NCBI GenBank assembly: GCA_017459315.1
Contig: JAFUDD010000070.1
Coordinates: 1 to 9,753, forward strand
DNA: 9,753 nt
Reading direction: 5' to 3'
Origin: Clostridia bacterium
Lineage (GTDB): Bacteria; Bacillota_A; Clostridia; Christensenellales; CAG-138
The notes below the pieces were generated by a model. That model saw only the letters and a program-made list of their open reading frames with translations, had not been told where the DNA came from and did no database searches. Positions 1-7,210 of this stretch are shown in pieces. The translations under genes were made by a program, and so were the position numbers. Position 1 is the first letter of the stretch. Each line of letters opens with the position of its first letter.

Positions 1-796
1 GGATATCAAGAACGAATTTTTCACCAAGCTCGTTTATGAGATCGAGCGCAACCTCTTTGCCGCAGGCTATGAAACCTTCGTCTGCAACACCGACGAGGAC
101 GAATCCATCGAGCGCCAGCATCTGGCCATGATGCAGATGCAGAGCGTTTGCGGCCTGATCTTCATCGCGGGCAGCGCGCCCGCCGCCTCCGGCCGCAAGG
201 AGCATATCCCGACCGTCTATATCGACCGCATTCCGGCCGAGCCCGGCCAAAACGACTGCATGATCACCAGCGACAACGTCGAGGGCGGCTACCTTGCAAC
301 CAAGGAGCTTTTGGAGCAGGGCGCGCGCCGCATCCTGTTCATGACAAGCCGCCGCCGCGTCTCCTGCTATGCCGAACGCTTCGAGGGCTATTGCAAGGCG
401 CTCCGGGAATTCGGGCTAAAAGAAACCGACCGCATGGTGGTCGCGCTGAACTCCGTTCGCTATCAGGACGCTTACGACAGCATGAACGCGTTGTTGGACG
501 AGGGCGCTTCGTTCGACGGCGTGTTCGCCGGGTCCGACTGGCTCGCGCTCGGCTGCTACCGCGCGCTGTGCGAGCACGGCAAGCGCATCCCGGCGGATGT
601 GAAGCTGGCGGGCTATGACGATATCTCGATCACCGCGTTCAACGCTATTCCGATCACGACCGTGCATCAAAAGGTGGACGAAATGGGGCGCCTCGCCGCG
701 CAGCAGCTGATCGCCGTCATCGAGGGCGAGTCGGTGGAGAAGCGCCTTTCGCACGTTCCCGTTACCCTTGTGCCGCGTGCGTCCACGCGCGGCTGA
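1..796 (+). CDS. LacI/GalR-family transcriptional regulator, 5'-truncated by window edge
   Basis: Sugar-responsive repressor; only the periplasmic-binding-protein-like effector domain is visible. The reading frame is open from base 2, so the gene starts outside the window and 264 residues are seen; the family usually has about 335, so roughly the first 70, including the helix-turn-helix and hinge, are missing. Family marks are the opening DIKNEFF segment (typical of the first strand after the hinge), a GLIF strand, the SDNVEGGYLATKELLEQG segment, FAGSDWLALGCYRAL, the GYDDISI strand (about nt 616-636) and the closing VHQKVDEMGRLAAQQL helix. It ends 89 bases before the ROK kinase on the same strand and is probably transcribed with it. 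Its position beside three matching LacI-type operators makes it the likely local repressor; this cannot be tested here because the DNA-binding domain is not visible. The effector is unknown, probably a sugar or sugar phosphate of the pathway. Confidence 0.93.
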   Translation, partial: DIKNEFFTKLVYEIERNLFAAGYETFVCNTDEDESIERQHLAMMQMQSVCGLIFIAGSAPAASGRKEHIPTVYIDRIPAEPGQNDCMITSDNVEGGYLATKELLEQGARRILFMTSRRRVSCYAERFEGYCKALREFGLKETDRMVVALNSVRYQDAYDSMNALLDEGASFDGVFAGSDWLALGCYRALCEHGKRIPADVKLAGYDDISITAFNAIPITTVHQKVDEMGRLAAQQLIAVIEGESVEKRLSHVPVTLVPRASTRG

Positions 797-862
797 CCTT
801 TCCTGCCCGCAGCGGCGGTCGACCACACCAAGACAGCTTTTCCGCGGGAAACGCCGCGTTGG

Positions 863-874
863 GAAAACGATTAA
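863..874. promoter_or_regulatory. LacI-type operator site 1, ahead of the ROK kinase
   Basis: The 12-mer GAAAACGATTAA is centred on a CG step and matches sites at 2698-2709 and 9294-9305 in 10-11 of 12 positions. It is the weakest of the three, since its outer right base is A rather than C. It ends two bases before the kinase Shine-Dalgarno sequence, so a bound repressor would block transcription reading through from the regulator gene. I see no convincing -35/-10 pair in 797-862. A small imperfect hairpin (838-842 with 863-867, enclosing 843-847 with 854-858) overlaps its left half. Confidence 0.6.
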
Positions 875-885
875 CCGGAGGAACT

Positions 886-1800
886 ATGGAAGCCATCGAA
901 GTTTTGCTCAGCATGGATATCGGCGGCACGAACTGCCGCATGGGACTGTGCAGCAGGGACGGCACGCTGTATGAAAAGGAGATCGTCTCGACCGAGACGA
1001 TGGCGGAGGAGGGCTTTGCGGACGCGCTTGTGCGCCGCATGCGCGACTTTTTGCAGCGGGCGGGCAAGGCATACGCGGTGCGCGGCATAGCCATGGGCTT
1101 TCCCGCCACGATCGACAAGGCGCGGCGTGTCGTGCTGCAGGCACCGGCTATCGCGGGCATGGAGCACTTTGCGGTCTGCGATTTGCTCGAAGGCGCGTTC
1201 GGCCTGCCCGTGTTTTTGGAAAAGGATGTGAACCTGCTGTTCGAGTACGACCGCAAGAACCTGCACCTGCCGGACGAGGGCTTGGCCATCGGCATTTATT
1301 TCGGCACCGGCATCGGCAACGCGATCTTCTATAACGGCAAACCGTTCCTCGGCGCGAACGGCGTCGCGGGCGAGCTCGGTCACATTCCGCAATGGAAGAA
1401 CACGCGCGAATGCGGCTGCGGCAACATCGGCTGCCTCGAACCGTTCGGCGGCGGCAAGCGATTGGCCGAGCTGTGCAGAACGACTCATCCCGACGCCAAT
1501 ATCCGCACGATCTACCGCGACTGTGCGGGCGATCCCGACGTATGGGGGCAGGTGGACGCGATGGCGATAGCGGTGGCGACCGAGGTCAATATCCTCGACC
1601 CGGCTTATGTCGTGCTCGGCGGGGGCCTTTTGCAGATGGAGGGCTTTCCGATCCCGTATTTCGAGCAAAATATCAGGGCCTACGTGCGTAAGCCCTATCC
1701 CGAACAAAATTTGCGGCTCGTCTATTCCCGCCCCGATCAGGAGAACGGCATCATCGGCGCCGCGTTCTACGGCTGGGAGCAGCTCAACCGTCAGGCCTGA
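886..1800 (+). CDS. alsK: ROK-family sugar kinase, AlsK (D-allose kinase)-like
   Basis: Predicted cytosolic ATP-dependent hexose 6-kinase of 304 residues, the usual ROK length. The ATG at 886 is chosen because GGAGG (877-881) lies just upstream; an in-frame TTG at 859 has no such site. Visible parts are the N-terminal phosphate loop DIGGTN (11-16), the sugar-binding GELGH with H166, and the zinc motif C176-G-C178-G-N-I-G-C183-L-E. The catalytic aspartate is D114 in EKDVN, where most ROK kinases have NDAN. The DVN variant, an MGFPA segment, GANGVAGELGHIP and LDPAYVVLGGG followed by an M-x-x-FP segment all resemble E. coli AlsK as I remember it, so allose kinase is my best specific call. Glucokinase, fructokinase or a kinase for a 1,5-anhydrohexitol remain possible. 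It follows the LacI-type regulator and an operator. Its stop codon overlaps that of the convergent activase gene by 10 bases. Confidence 0.88.
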   Translation: MEAIEVLLSMDIGGTNCRMGLCSRDGTLYEKEIVSTETMAEEGFADALVRRMRDFLQRAGKAYAVRGIAMGFPATIDKARRVVLQAPAIAGMEHFAVCDLLEGAFGLPVFLEKDVNLLFEYDRKNLHLPDEGLAIGIYFGTGIGNAIFYNGKPFLGANGVAGELGHIPQWKNTRECGCGNIGCLEPFGGGKRLAELCRTTHPDANIRTIYRDCAGDPDVWGQVDAMAIAVATEVNILDPAYVVLGGGLLQMEGFPIPYFEQNIRAYVRKPYPEQNLRLVYSRPDQENGIIGAAFYGWEQLNRQA

Positions 1801-2684
1801 GCCGCCCGGATCGCTTCGGCAAGCCGCGCGTTCCATGCCTGCGCCTGTTCCTTTGTGGCGGCGGGCAGCTCTTTGAGCGTGTAGCTTCGTCCGACGCCCG
1901 CCCACTTTTGCACGCCGATGGTATGATACGGCAGGATCTCGTATCGCTCGATGTTCGGATGCGCGGCGATCACCCGCCCCGCGAACGCAAAGTGCGCGTC
2001 GGTATCGTTGACGCCCGGGATGATCGGCAGCCGCAGCCAGATCGGTTTTTGCACCGCCGAGAGCGTTTCAAGCGTCATCTGCCAGCGCGCAAAGTCCCCG
2101 CCGGTGTACGCTTTCAGCGTTTCGGCGTCGGGCGCTTTGCAATCGAGCAGCCACAGATCGACGAGCGGCAGCAGCGTTTCGAGCGTTTCGGGCGCGATAC
2201 AGCCGTTCGTTTCGAGCGCGGTGTGCAGCCCTTCGGCCTTGCATTGTTCCAAACATTCGCGTAAAAAGGCGGCTTGCACGGTCGGCTCCCCGCCAGAAAA
2301 CGTCACGCCGCCGCCGCTTTGCGCATAGTAGGCGCGGTCGCGCAGCACGACGGCAAGAACCTCGTCCGCGGTCATTTCCCGCCCTGTGATTTTCAGCGCG
2401 TTTTGCGGGCAGACCTTGATGCACGCGCCGCATAGGGTACACTTATTTTGCAGCACGGTATGCGTCCCGTCCGGAAACCGGTGCACCCCGGCAGGGCAGA
2501 GGCGGGCGCATCGACGGCACCCGATGCAGAGCGCGGGCAGCAGCTCGATTTCTGGGCGCGGCGAAAACGATTCGGGGTTGTGGCACCAAATACAGCGCAG
2601 GCTGCAGCCCTTCAAAAAGACGGTCGTGCGGATGCCCGGCCCGTCGTGATACGCACAGCGCGAAATATCGAATACGATTCCCAT
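1791..2684 (-). CDS. Glycyl radical enzyme activating enzyme (radical SAM)
   Basis: Radical SAM activase, 297 residues, which would use S-adenosylmethionine and a [4Fe-4S] cluster to abstract a hydrogen from the glycine of its partner enzyme. Visible parts are the GPGIR stretch (15-19), the radical SAM motif C27-x3-C31-x2-C34 (GCSLRCIWCHNPE), two ferredoxin-type cluster motifs C53-x2-C56-x2-C59-x3-C63-P and C82-x2-C85-x2-C88-x3-C92-P, and the SAM-binding GGE at 131-133. The two-cluster insert is absent from the classical pyruvate formate-lyase activase and is typical of activases for glycyl radical dehydratases and lyases, which argues the partner is an eliminase. The ATG at 2684 is preceded by GGAG (2695-2692). 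The presumed partner enzyme is the divergent gene at 2764; these pairs more often run in one direction. Expression is probably driven by the promoter at 2744-2716, with an operator immediately after it. Confidence 0.95.
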   Translation of the reverse strand: MGIVFDISRCAYHDGPGIRTTVFLKGCSLRCIWCHNPESFSPRPEIELLPALCIGCRRCARLCPAGVHRFPDGTHTVLQNKCTLCGACIKVCPQNALKITGREMTADEVLAVVLRDRAYYAQSGGGVTFSGGEPTVQAAFLRECLEQCKAEGLHTALETNGCIAPETLETLLPLVDLWLLDCKAPDAETLKAYTGGDFARWQMTLETLSAVQKPIWLRLPIIPGVNDTDAHFAFAGRVIAAHPNIERYEILPYHTIGVQKWAGVGRSYTLKELPAATKEQAQAWNARLAEAIRAAQA

Positions 2685-2697
2685 AACTTGACTCCGA

Positions 2698-2709
2698 GAA
2701 AACGATTAC
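2698..2709. promoter_or_regulatory. LacI-type operator site 2, in the activase / glycyl radical enzyme divergent gap
   Basis: The 12-mer GAAAACGATTAC is centred on CG (2703-2704) and differs from the site at 9294-9305 in one position only. It covers about +1 to +12 of the predicted (-) strand transcript for the activase and lies two bases before that gene's Shine-Dalgarno sequence. It also lies upstream of the (+) strand glycyl radical enzyme, so one repressor could control both. With one flanking base each side it matches the CcpA cre consensus TGWAARCGYTWWCA at 12 of 14 positions, so cre is a real alternative. Confidence 0.7.
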
Positions 2710-2715
2710 ACAGCC

Positions 2716-2744
2716 AGTATACCAAACTTTTTCAGCGCTGTCCA
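2716..2744 (-). promoter_or_regulatory. SigA-type promoter for the activase gene
   Basis: On the (-) strand TGGACA (2744-2739, five of six to TTGACA) and TATACT (2721-2716, five of six to TATAAT) are separated by exactly 17 bases. The predicted start is near 2709, about 25 bases before the ATG, so the leader is short and begins with the operator. On the (+) strand I find no equally good promoter for the glycyl radical enzyme: TATACC (2718-2723) overlaps the same bases but its nearest -35-like TTGACT (2688-2693) is 24 bases away, too far. Confidence 0.7.
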
Positions 2745-2763
2745 TAGCGCGGAGGGAGACGAC

Positions 2764-4962
2764 ATGACGTTTTACGAATACCTGAAAGCCTTTACCGAAA
2801 CGTATCGGGCGCATATCCATGACGACGTTTCTTTGCGCGAAGCGTATTGCGTCGCGGTGCAGAGCCGCTATGAATTTCTGCCGCTGCAGGCGGGCGAGCC
2901 GCTTGCCGGGCGCAAGCGCGTCCTGCCGGTCGGCTTTTTGAATGAACCGCTGCTCGGCAGAAGCGTGTGCTGGTTCGTCGATGAGGGCCGCGCCATGCTC
3001 GCCCTCGAAAATGACGGCGCGACCGAAGCCGAGATCGAGCACGCCAAGGCCATGCTTGCCTTTTGGCGAACGCAGGAGACGCGGAAAAACCTGCGCGCAT
3101 CGTACCCGGCGGACATTGCCGAGGCGCTGCCGGAGGATATCTACTGGGAGCACAGCGAGGTCGCGTTCCCGCTGTACCGCGTCGTCGGTTCATATCTCGA
3201 TTACGACAAGCTCCTGCGGCTCGGGCTTGACGGCATGAAGGCCGAGATCGAAGCGTATCAAAAGGCCGCCGCGCCCGGCTCGACCGCCGACGGCCTCTAT
3301 CGCGGATGCCGGATCGCGCTCGATGCGCTGTCCGACGTTGCGCGCCGTTATGCCGAAAACGCCGCGGCGCTCGGCAATGCACGGCTTTCTGTGGCACTCA
3401 ACAAGATCGCACATGAAAAGCCGGATACTTTTTTGGAAGCGATTCAGCTGGCATGGCTGTACAGCCTGATTTCCGGCGTGCTGAATTACGGCCGCATGGA
3501 CGATTACCTCGGGGACTATCTGGCGCGCGATCTGGACAGCGGCGCGATCACCGAGATCGAGGCGCTGGACATTCTCTGCTGCCAATGGCGGCTGATCGAC
3601 GAGCGCAAGACCGTGTTCCACGGCCGCGTGATCATCGGCGGGCGCGGACGGCACAACGAAGCGAACGCCGACCGCTTTGCCATGCTTGCGATGGAAGCCT
3701 CCCGCATCGTCGCGGAGGCCGAGCCGCAGTTGTCCCTGCGCTTTTACGAAGGGCAGAACCCCAAGCTGATGGAAAAGGCGCTCGACGTGATCGGCGAGGG
3801 CAAGGTTTACCCGATGCTCTACAACGACGACGTGAATATTCCGTCCGTGATGCGCGCGTTTGATCTGCCCGAAAGCGAAGCGATCAATTATTGTTTTTTC
3901 GGCTGCGGCGAGTATGTGATCAACAAGCGCAGCACCGGTTCCCCGAACGGGATCATCAATCTTTTGAAGGCGCTCGAAATCACGCTGTTCAACGGGCATG
4001 ACGTGCTCGATCCCAAGGCGCGCGGCTTGGCGCTCGGCGCGTTCGAGAGCTTCGCGTCGTTCGAGGATTTCTACGCCGTATACAAGGAACAGCTTGCTTT
4101 CTATATCGAAAAGCTCGCGCGGTGCGAGAAGATGGAGTACGACTATTGCGCCAAGGTCGGCTCGTTCCTCTATATCTCGATGCTGATGGACGACTGCATG
4201 GCGCGCGGCAAAAGCCTGCTCGCGGGCGGCGTCCGCTATGAGGGCGGCACGCTCGAAACCTACGGCAATATCAATACCGCGAACAGCCTCTATGCGATCA
4301 AAACGCTCGTGTTCGAGCAAAAAAAGATCGCGCCCGATATGCTGCTTCGGGCGCTGCAAAGCAATTTCGAGGGGTATGAAGCGGAAAGGCGGATGCTGCT
4401 CGACGCCGAAAAGTACGGCAACGATCAGGACGGCGCGGACGCGATGGCCGTGAATCTGCACGAATACGTCTGCCGCACGGTGCGCGATCTGGCGCCGCAG
4501 GTGGGGCTGCACAGCTACATGGTCGTGATCATCAACAACGAAGCGAACACCGTGCTCGGCCGGTTCACGGCGGCTTCCGCGGACGGGCGCAAGGCGCGCG
4601 AGCCGATGGCGAACGCGAACAACCCGGCGGGCGGTACGGATCAAAACGGCGTCACGGCCATGCTCAATTCGCTTGTGAAGCTTCGCACCGACATCCACGC
4701 GGGCGCGGTGCAGAACATGACGTTCTCGTCCGAGCTGTTCAACGACAACCGCCCGGTACTGCGGGCGCTGCTGCAGACGTATTTTGACAACGGCGGCCCG
4801 CAATGCATGATCAACGTTCTGCACAGGGGTGACTTGGAGGACGCGATGGCGCACCCGGAGCGGCATCAAAGTCTGCTCGTCCGTGTCGGGGGCTTCTCGG
4901 CTCGGTTCGTCACGCTCTCGCCCGACGTGCAGCGGGAGATCGCGTCCAGAACACTGTATTGA
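2764..4962 (+). CDS. Glycyl radical enzyme of unassigned specificity (PFL/glycerol dehydratase superfamily)
   Basis: Oxygen-sensitive radical enzyme of 732 residues, shorter than pyruvate formate-lyase (about 760) and most dehydratases (about 790-850). The C-terminal radical loop RVGGFSARF places the radical on G710, 22 residues from the end. The active-site loop is C377-F-F-G380-C381-G382-E383-Y384. C381 is the expected thiyl cysteine and E383 the expected general base, as in the GCVE loop of glycyl radical dehydratases. The Cys-Cys pair of formate acetyltransferase is absent, so a PFL reaction is unlikely. A Gly in place of Val, and Tyr after the Glu, is unlike any characterised member I can recall. 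Other family blocks are a YNDD segment before the loop, SADGRKAREP and an NNPAGGTDQNG segment. The start has GGAGG (2751-2755) eight bases upstream. The divergent activase is its likely partner. Substrate unknown; a sugar-derived polyol or phosphate is plausible from the neighbours. Confidence 0.93.
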   Translation: MTFYEYLKAFTETYRAHIHDDVSLREAYCVAVQSRYEFLPLQAGEPLAGRKRVLPVGFLNEPLLGRSVCWFVDEGRAMLALENDGATEAEIEHAKAMLAFWRTQETRKNLRASYPADIAEALPEDIYWEHSEVAFPLYRVVGSYLDYDKLLRLGLDGMKAEIEAYQKAAAPGSTADGLYRGCRIALDALSDVARRYAENAAALGNARLSVALNKIAHEKPDTFLEAIQLAWLYSLISGVLNYGRMDDYLGDYLARDLDSGAITEIEALDILCCQWRLIDERKTVFHGRVIIGGRGRHNEANADRFAMLAMEASRIVAEAEPQLSLRFYEGQNPKLMEKALDVIGEGKVYPMLYNDDVNIPSVMRAFDLPESEAINYCFFGCGEYVINKRSTGSPNGIINLLKALEITLFNGHDVLDPKARGLALGAFESFASFEDFYAVYKEQLAFYIEKLARCEKMEYDYCAKVGSFLYISMLMDDCMARGKSLLAGGVRYEGGTLETYGNINTANSLYAIKTLVFEQKKIAPDMLLRALQSNFEGYEAERRMLLDAEKYGNDQDGADAMAVNLHEYVCRTVRDLAPQVGLHSYMVVIINNEANTVLGRFTAASADGRKAREPMANANNPAGGTDQNGVTAMLNSLVKLRTDIHAGAVQNMTFSSELFNDNRPVLRALLQTYFDNGGPQCMINVLHRGDLEDAMAHPERHQSLLVRVGGFSARFVTLSPDVQREIASRTLY

Positions 4963-4992
4963 AAAAACGGCGTGCCGCAGAACGACACGCCG
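4962..4992 (-). terminator. Intrinsic terminator of the GH13 operon
   Basis: A perfect 7-bp stem (CGGCGTG at 4968-4974 with CACGCCG at 4986-4992) encloses an 11-base loop. Six A residues at 4962-4967 become a run of six T directly after the stem on the (-) strand, which fits a Rho-independent terminator for the glycosidase transcript. In the (+) direction the hairpin is followed only by CAAAAGCTCTCTTTATTT, a poor T tract, so termination of the glycyl radical enzyme transcript here would be weaker. Confidence 0.75.
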
Positions 4993-5004
4993 CAAAAGCT
5001 CTCT

Positions 5005-7209
5005 TTATTTCATATCCAAGATCACACCGGCATAGGGCGCAAGCTCTGTGCCGTTTTCGTTTGCCGTCACATCCCCGATGGCGGCGAGCACCGTCCCGCC
5101 CTGCGGATAGGACGCAGGCGCGTCGGACAGATTCACAAGCACAAGCCGCGTCTGCGCACCGTCGGTGCGCTTGCAGGCAAACACCGCCGAGCCGGTATAG
5201 AGGTATGCGGTATCCATTGTGTTCGGGACGAACGCGCGCTTGGCGGCGATCAGATCGGTGAAGAACGCTTCTAAGTTTTCGCCGCCGAGCCGGTAGGTCG
5301 CCGGGTCCTCGTCGCCCTGATACGCGAAGATCACGCCGTCGATCCAGCCGAGCGCCGTCCACAGCGCCTTGGCTTTTTCGGTGCCGTATACGACCTGTGC
5401 GCGCGCCGCGTCAAACGTCCACGTCACGGTGTCATGGTTGCCCAAAAACCGCAGCTTCAGCTGCCCCGGCACCGAGGTGCGGTGCTCGGCTTCGAGATAG
5501 GCGGTCAGCGCCGCAGTGAAATCGTTGTCGGAAAGGTTCGCATGGTTCAGGTTGAACAGCGTCCGATACAGCGGCATGTCGTAGAACACGTCGGTCACGG
5601 CGGCGTAGGCGGGGGAGGGATGGAAGTTCTCGGGCAGCAGCAGCACGTTCGCGCCGCCGGCCTTGAAGCCCTCGCGGTAGCAGGACACGACGTTTCGCCC
5701 CGCCATCAGACCTGCCGCCGACGCGCGCACGCCGGTGACGGCTTCGTTCCAGTTCGGCAGACCGCCCATGCTGCAGTCGATCCGCGCCCCGTCCAAGCCG
5801 AGCTTTTCGGCGTAATACTCGGTCAGCTCGACATTGTAGGCGGCATAGTCCGGGTGGTTGTAGTCCATCGAGACGCAATCCCACTCGATCCGGTTCTTGC
5901 CGTCCTTGTCCTTGGCGATCCAGTCCGGATGTTCCTTCGCAAACGGATAGACCGGACGCGGGCCGTGCGGCACAAAGTCGAACAGCACCTTCAGGCCGAG
6001 GCCGTGCGCCGTGTCGATAAACGTTTTCGCCTCGGCTTCGCCGCCATAGCGCGGGTCGATCACGGCTTGGTCGATCGGCTCATAGACGTTGTCACCCGTG
6101 TGCGAGAACACCGGCAGCAGCCAGATCGCGTCAAAGCCCATATCCGCCACCGGTTGGATGCGCTCGGCGTAAGCGGCAAGCGTCCAGCGGTTGAAATAGT
6201 CGGTGTCCATCGTGCCGAACGGGTGCGCCGAATAGATCGCGCAAAGGTTCTCCGCGGCGGTCGTGTCGGTCGGCGTGTGATAGCCGAGCACCGTCCAAAG
6301 CTGCGCTACCGCGTCATAGGCGTCGGTGGTCGCGTCGTGCAGCGGCAGGTACAGCGTCCCGACGGTCATCGGCTTGTCCTTGGTTAAATATCCCTCGCAC
6401 GCGGCCAAAAAGCCGACGCAGGGCTTTTGGTTCTCGTCCGACCAGCTGGCGGTCGTCCATTTTTCGATCTCGTCCACAAAGACAATGTTTTCGGCGTGAT
6501 CGCCCTCCCGAAGCTGTACGACCGGCGCGGCATAGTCGGCGCTTTCGGCGCGGTAGCGCATCCGCGTCTTATACGCAAGCCGTCCGGACGGCGTACTGCC
6601 GGGGAATTCGAACGTCGCGTCCGCGAGCGAAAAGCCCTCGATGCCCGCGGTCACAAACCCGACGCCGTTGATCTCATGCCGATCGTCGTCCGAAACCGAC
6701 AGCGTTGCCGAAAGCGCAAGCGCGCCGTTGAGCATCGTGTAGCCATAGCGCACGGTCAGTGTGCCGTAGGTCAACTCGACCGCAAAGCCGTCGTCCGTCG
6801 TATCGAACGTGATCGCGTCCGGCGCGGGAAGCTCCTTCATGCGCGGGTAGAGCGTCGGCAGCTCGTAGGTGGCGAGTTTGCCCATATCGATGTAGCCGAG
6901 CTGATTCAACAGCGCCTTGCCGTCGATGCCGAGGTCGATATAGACGCGCCCGAAGGACAGCGCATCGTCCGCGTTCTGCACCCCGGTCAGAAAACCGGCA
7001 TTTTTGTCCACCGTCGCGGTCATACCGTGATAGGCAAACATGATCGTTTCGTCGCCGTCCGTGCGCGTCACGGCGGGGGCGGCGGTCGGTATCGGCGCTT
7101 CCGTGGCGGTCGGGGCGGGGCTTTCCTGCGGTGCGGCACAGCCGATCAGCAGGAACAGCAGCAAAGCAAAGCAGAGAGCCGGCCGCGCCATGCGGGAAAA
7201 ACGGTTCAT
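5005..7209 (-). CDS. GH13-family glycoside hydrolase, lipoprotein form
   Basis: Predicted surface-anchored alpha-glycosidase of 734 residues. The ATG at 7209 is chosen over an upstream in-frame start at 7284 because it follows a GGAGGTG site and opens a lipoprotein signal: basic N-terminus, hydrophobic stretch 11-22, lipobox L21-I22-G23-C24. A Pro/Thr/Ala-rich tether follows to about residue 48. Next come a beta-rich N-domain (about 50-320), a GH13 barrel (about 330-660) and a C-terminal beta domain. Catalytic signatures are region I LFDFVPHGP (D411), nucleophile D478 in DGARIDCSMG, acid/base E527 in LLLPENF and D593 in LGNHDT, so the full triad is present. Region I departs from the usual DxxxNH. 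It is a paralogue of the gene just upstream, whose stop lies one base before this start, so translation is probably coupled. Its likely role is to cut a polymeric or oligomeric alpha-glycan outside the membrane. The substrate cannot be read from the sequence. Confidence 0.92.
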   Translation of the reverse strand: MNRFSRMARPALCFALLLFLLIGCAAPQESPAPTATEAPIPTAAPAVTRTDGDETIMFAYHGMTATVDKNAGFLTGVQNADDALSFGRVYIDLGIDGKALLNQLGYIDMGKLATYELPTLYPRMKELPAPDAITFDTTDDGFAVELTYGTLTVRYGYTMLNGALALSATLSVSDDDRHEINGVGFVTAGIEGFSLADATFEFPGSTPSGRLAYKTRMRYRAESADYAAPVVQLREGDHAENIVFVDEIEKWTTASWSDENQKPCVGFLAACEGYLTKDKPMTVGTLYLPLHDATTDAYDAVAQLWTVLGYHTPTDTTAAENLCAIYSAHPFGTMDTDYFNRWTLAAYAERIQPVADMGFDAIWLLPVFSHTGDNVYEPIDQAVIDPRYGGEAEAKTFIDTAHGLGLKVLFDFVPHGPRPVYPFAKEHPDWIAKDKDGKNRIEWDCVSMDYNHPDYAAYNVELTEYYAEKLGLDGARIDCSMGGLPNWNEAVTGVRASAAGLMAGRNVVSCYREGFKAGGANVLLLPENFHPSPAYAAVTDVFYDMPLYRTLFNLNHANLSDNDFTAALTAYLEAEHRTSVPGQLKLRFLGNHDTVTWTFDAARAQVVYGTEKAKALWTALGWIDGVIFAYQGDEDPATYRLGGENLEAFFTDLIAAKRAFVPNTMDTAYLYTGSAVFACKRTDGAQTRLVLVNLSDAPASYPQGGTVLAAIGDVTANENGTELAPYAGVILDMK

Positions 7210-7210
7210 C

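Noticed and set aside
838..867. Hairpin between the LacI-type gene and the kinase as a terminator
   Set aside because: The stem is short and interrupted and is not followed by a T tract; the kinase ribosome binding site follows directly. Read-through looks more likely.
2670..2681. Possible auxiliary operator GAATACGATTCC inside the start of the activase gene
   Set aside because: It shares the ACGATT core but has poor symmetry, and its bases are accounted for by the first codons of the gene.
2735..2750. GCGCT / AGCGC hairpin ahead of the glycyl radical enzyme ribosome binding site as a riboswitch or attenuator
   Set aside because: A five-pair stem with a six-base loop is too small for a known riboswitch, and half of it overlaps the -35 of the opposite promoter.
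2764..4962. Annotation of the glycyl radical enzyme as pyruvate formate-lyase
   Set aside because: It lacks the adjacent catalytic Cys-Cys, has a Glu two residues after the Cys as in dehydratases, and its activase carries the extra two-cluster ferredoxin insert not found in PflA.
3190..4995. A long open frame of about 600 codons on the (-) strand opposite the glycyl radical enzyme
   Set aside because: It is rich in Arg, His, Val and Ala with no recognisable domain, has no ribosome binding site, and lies antisense to a strongly supported gene. GC-rich codon use produces such open antisense frames.
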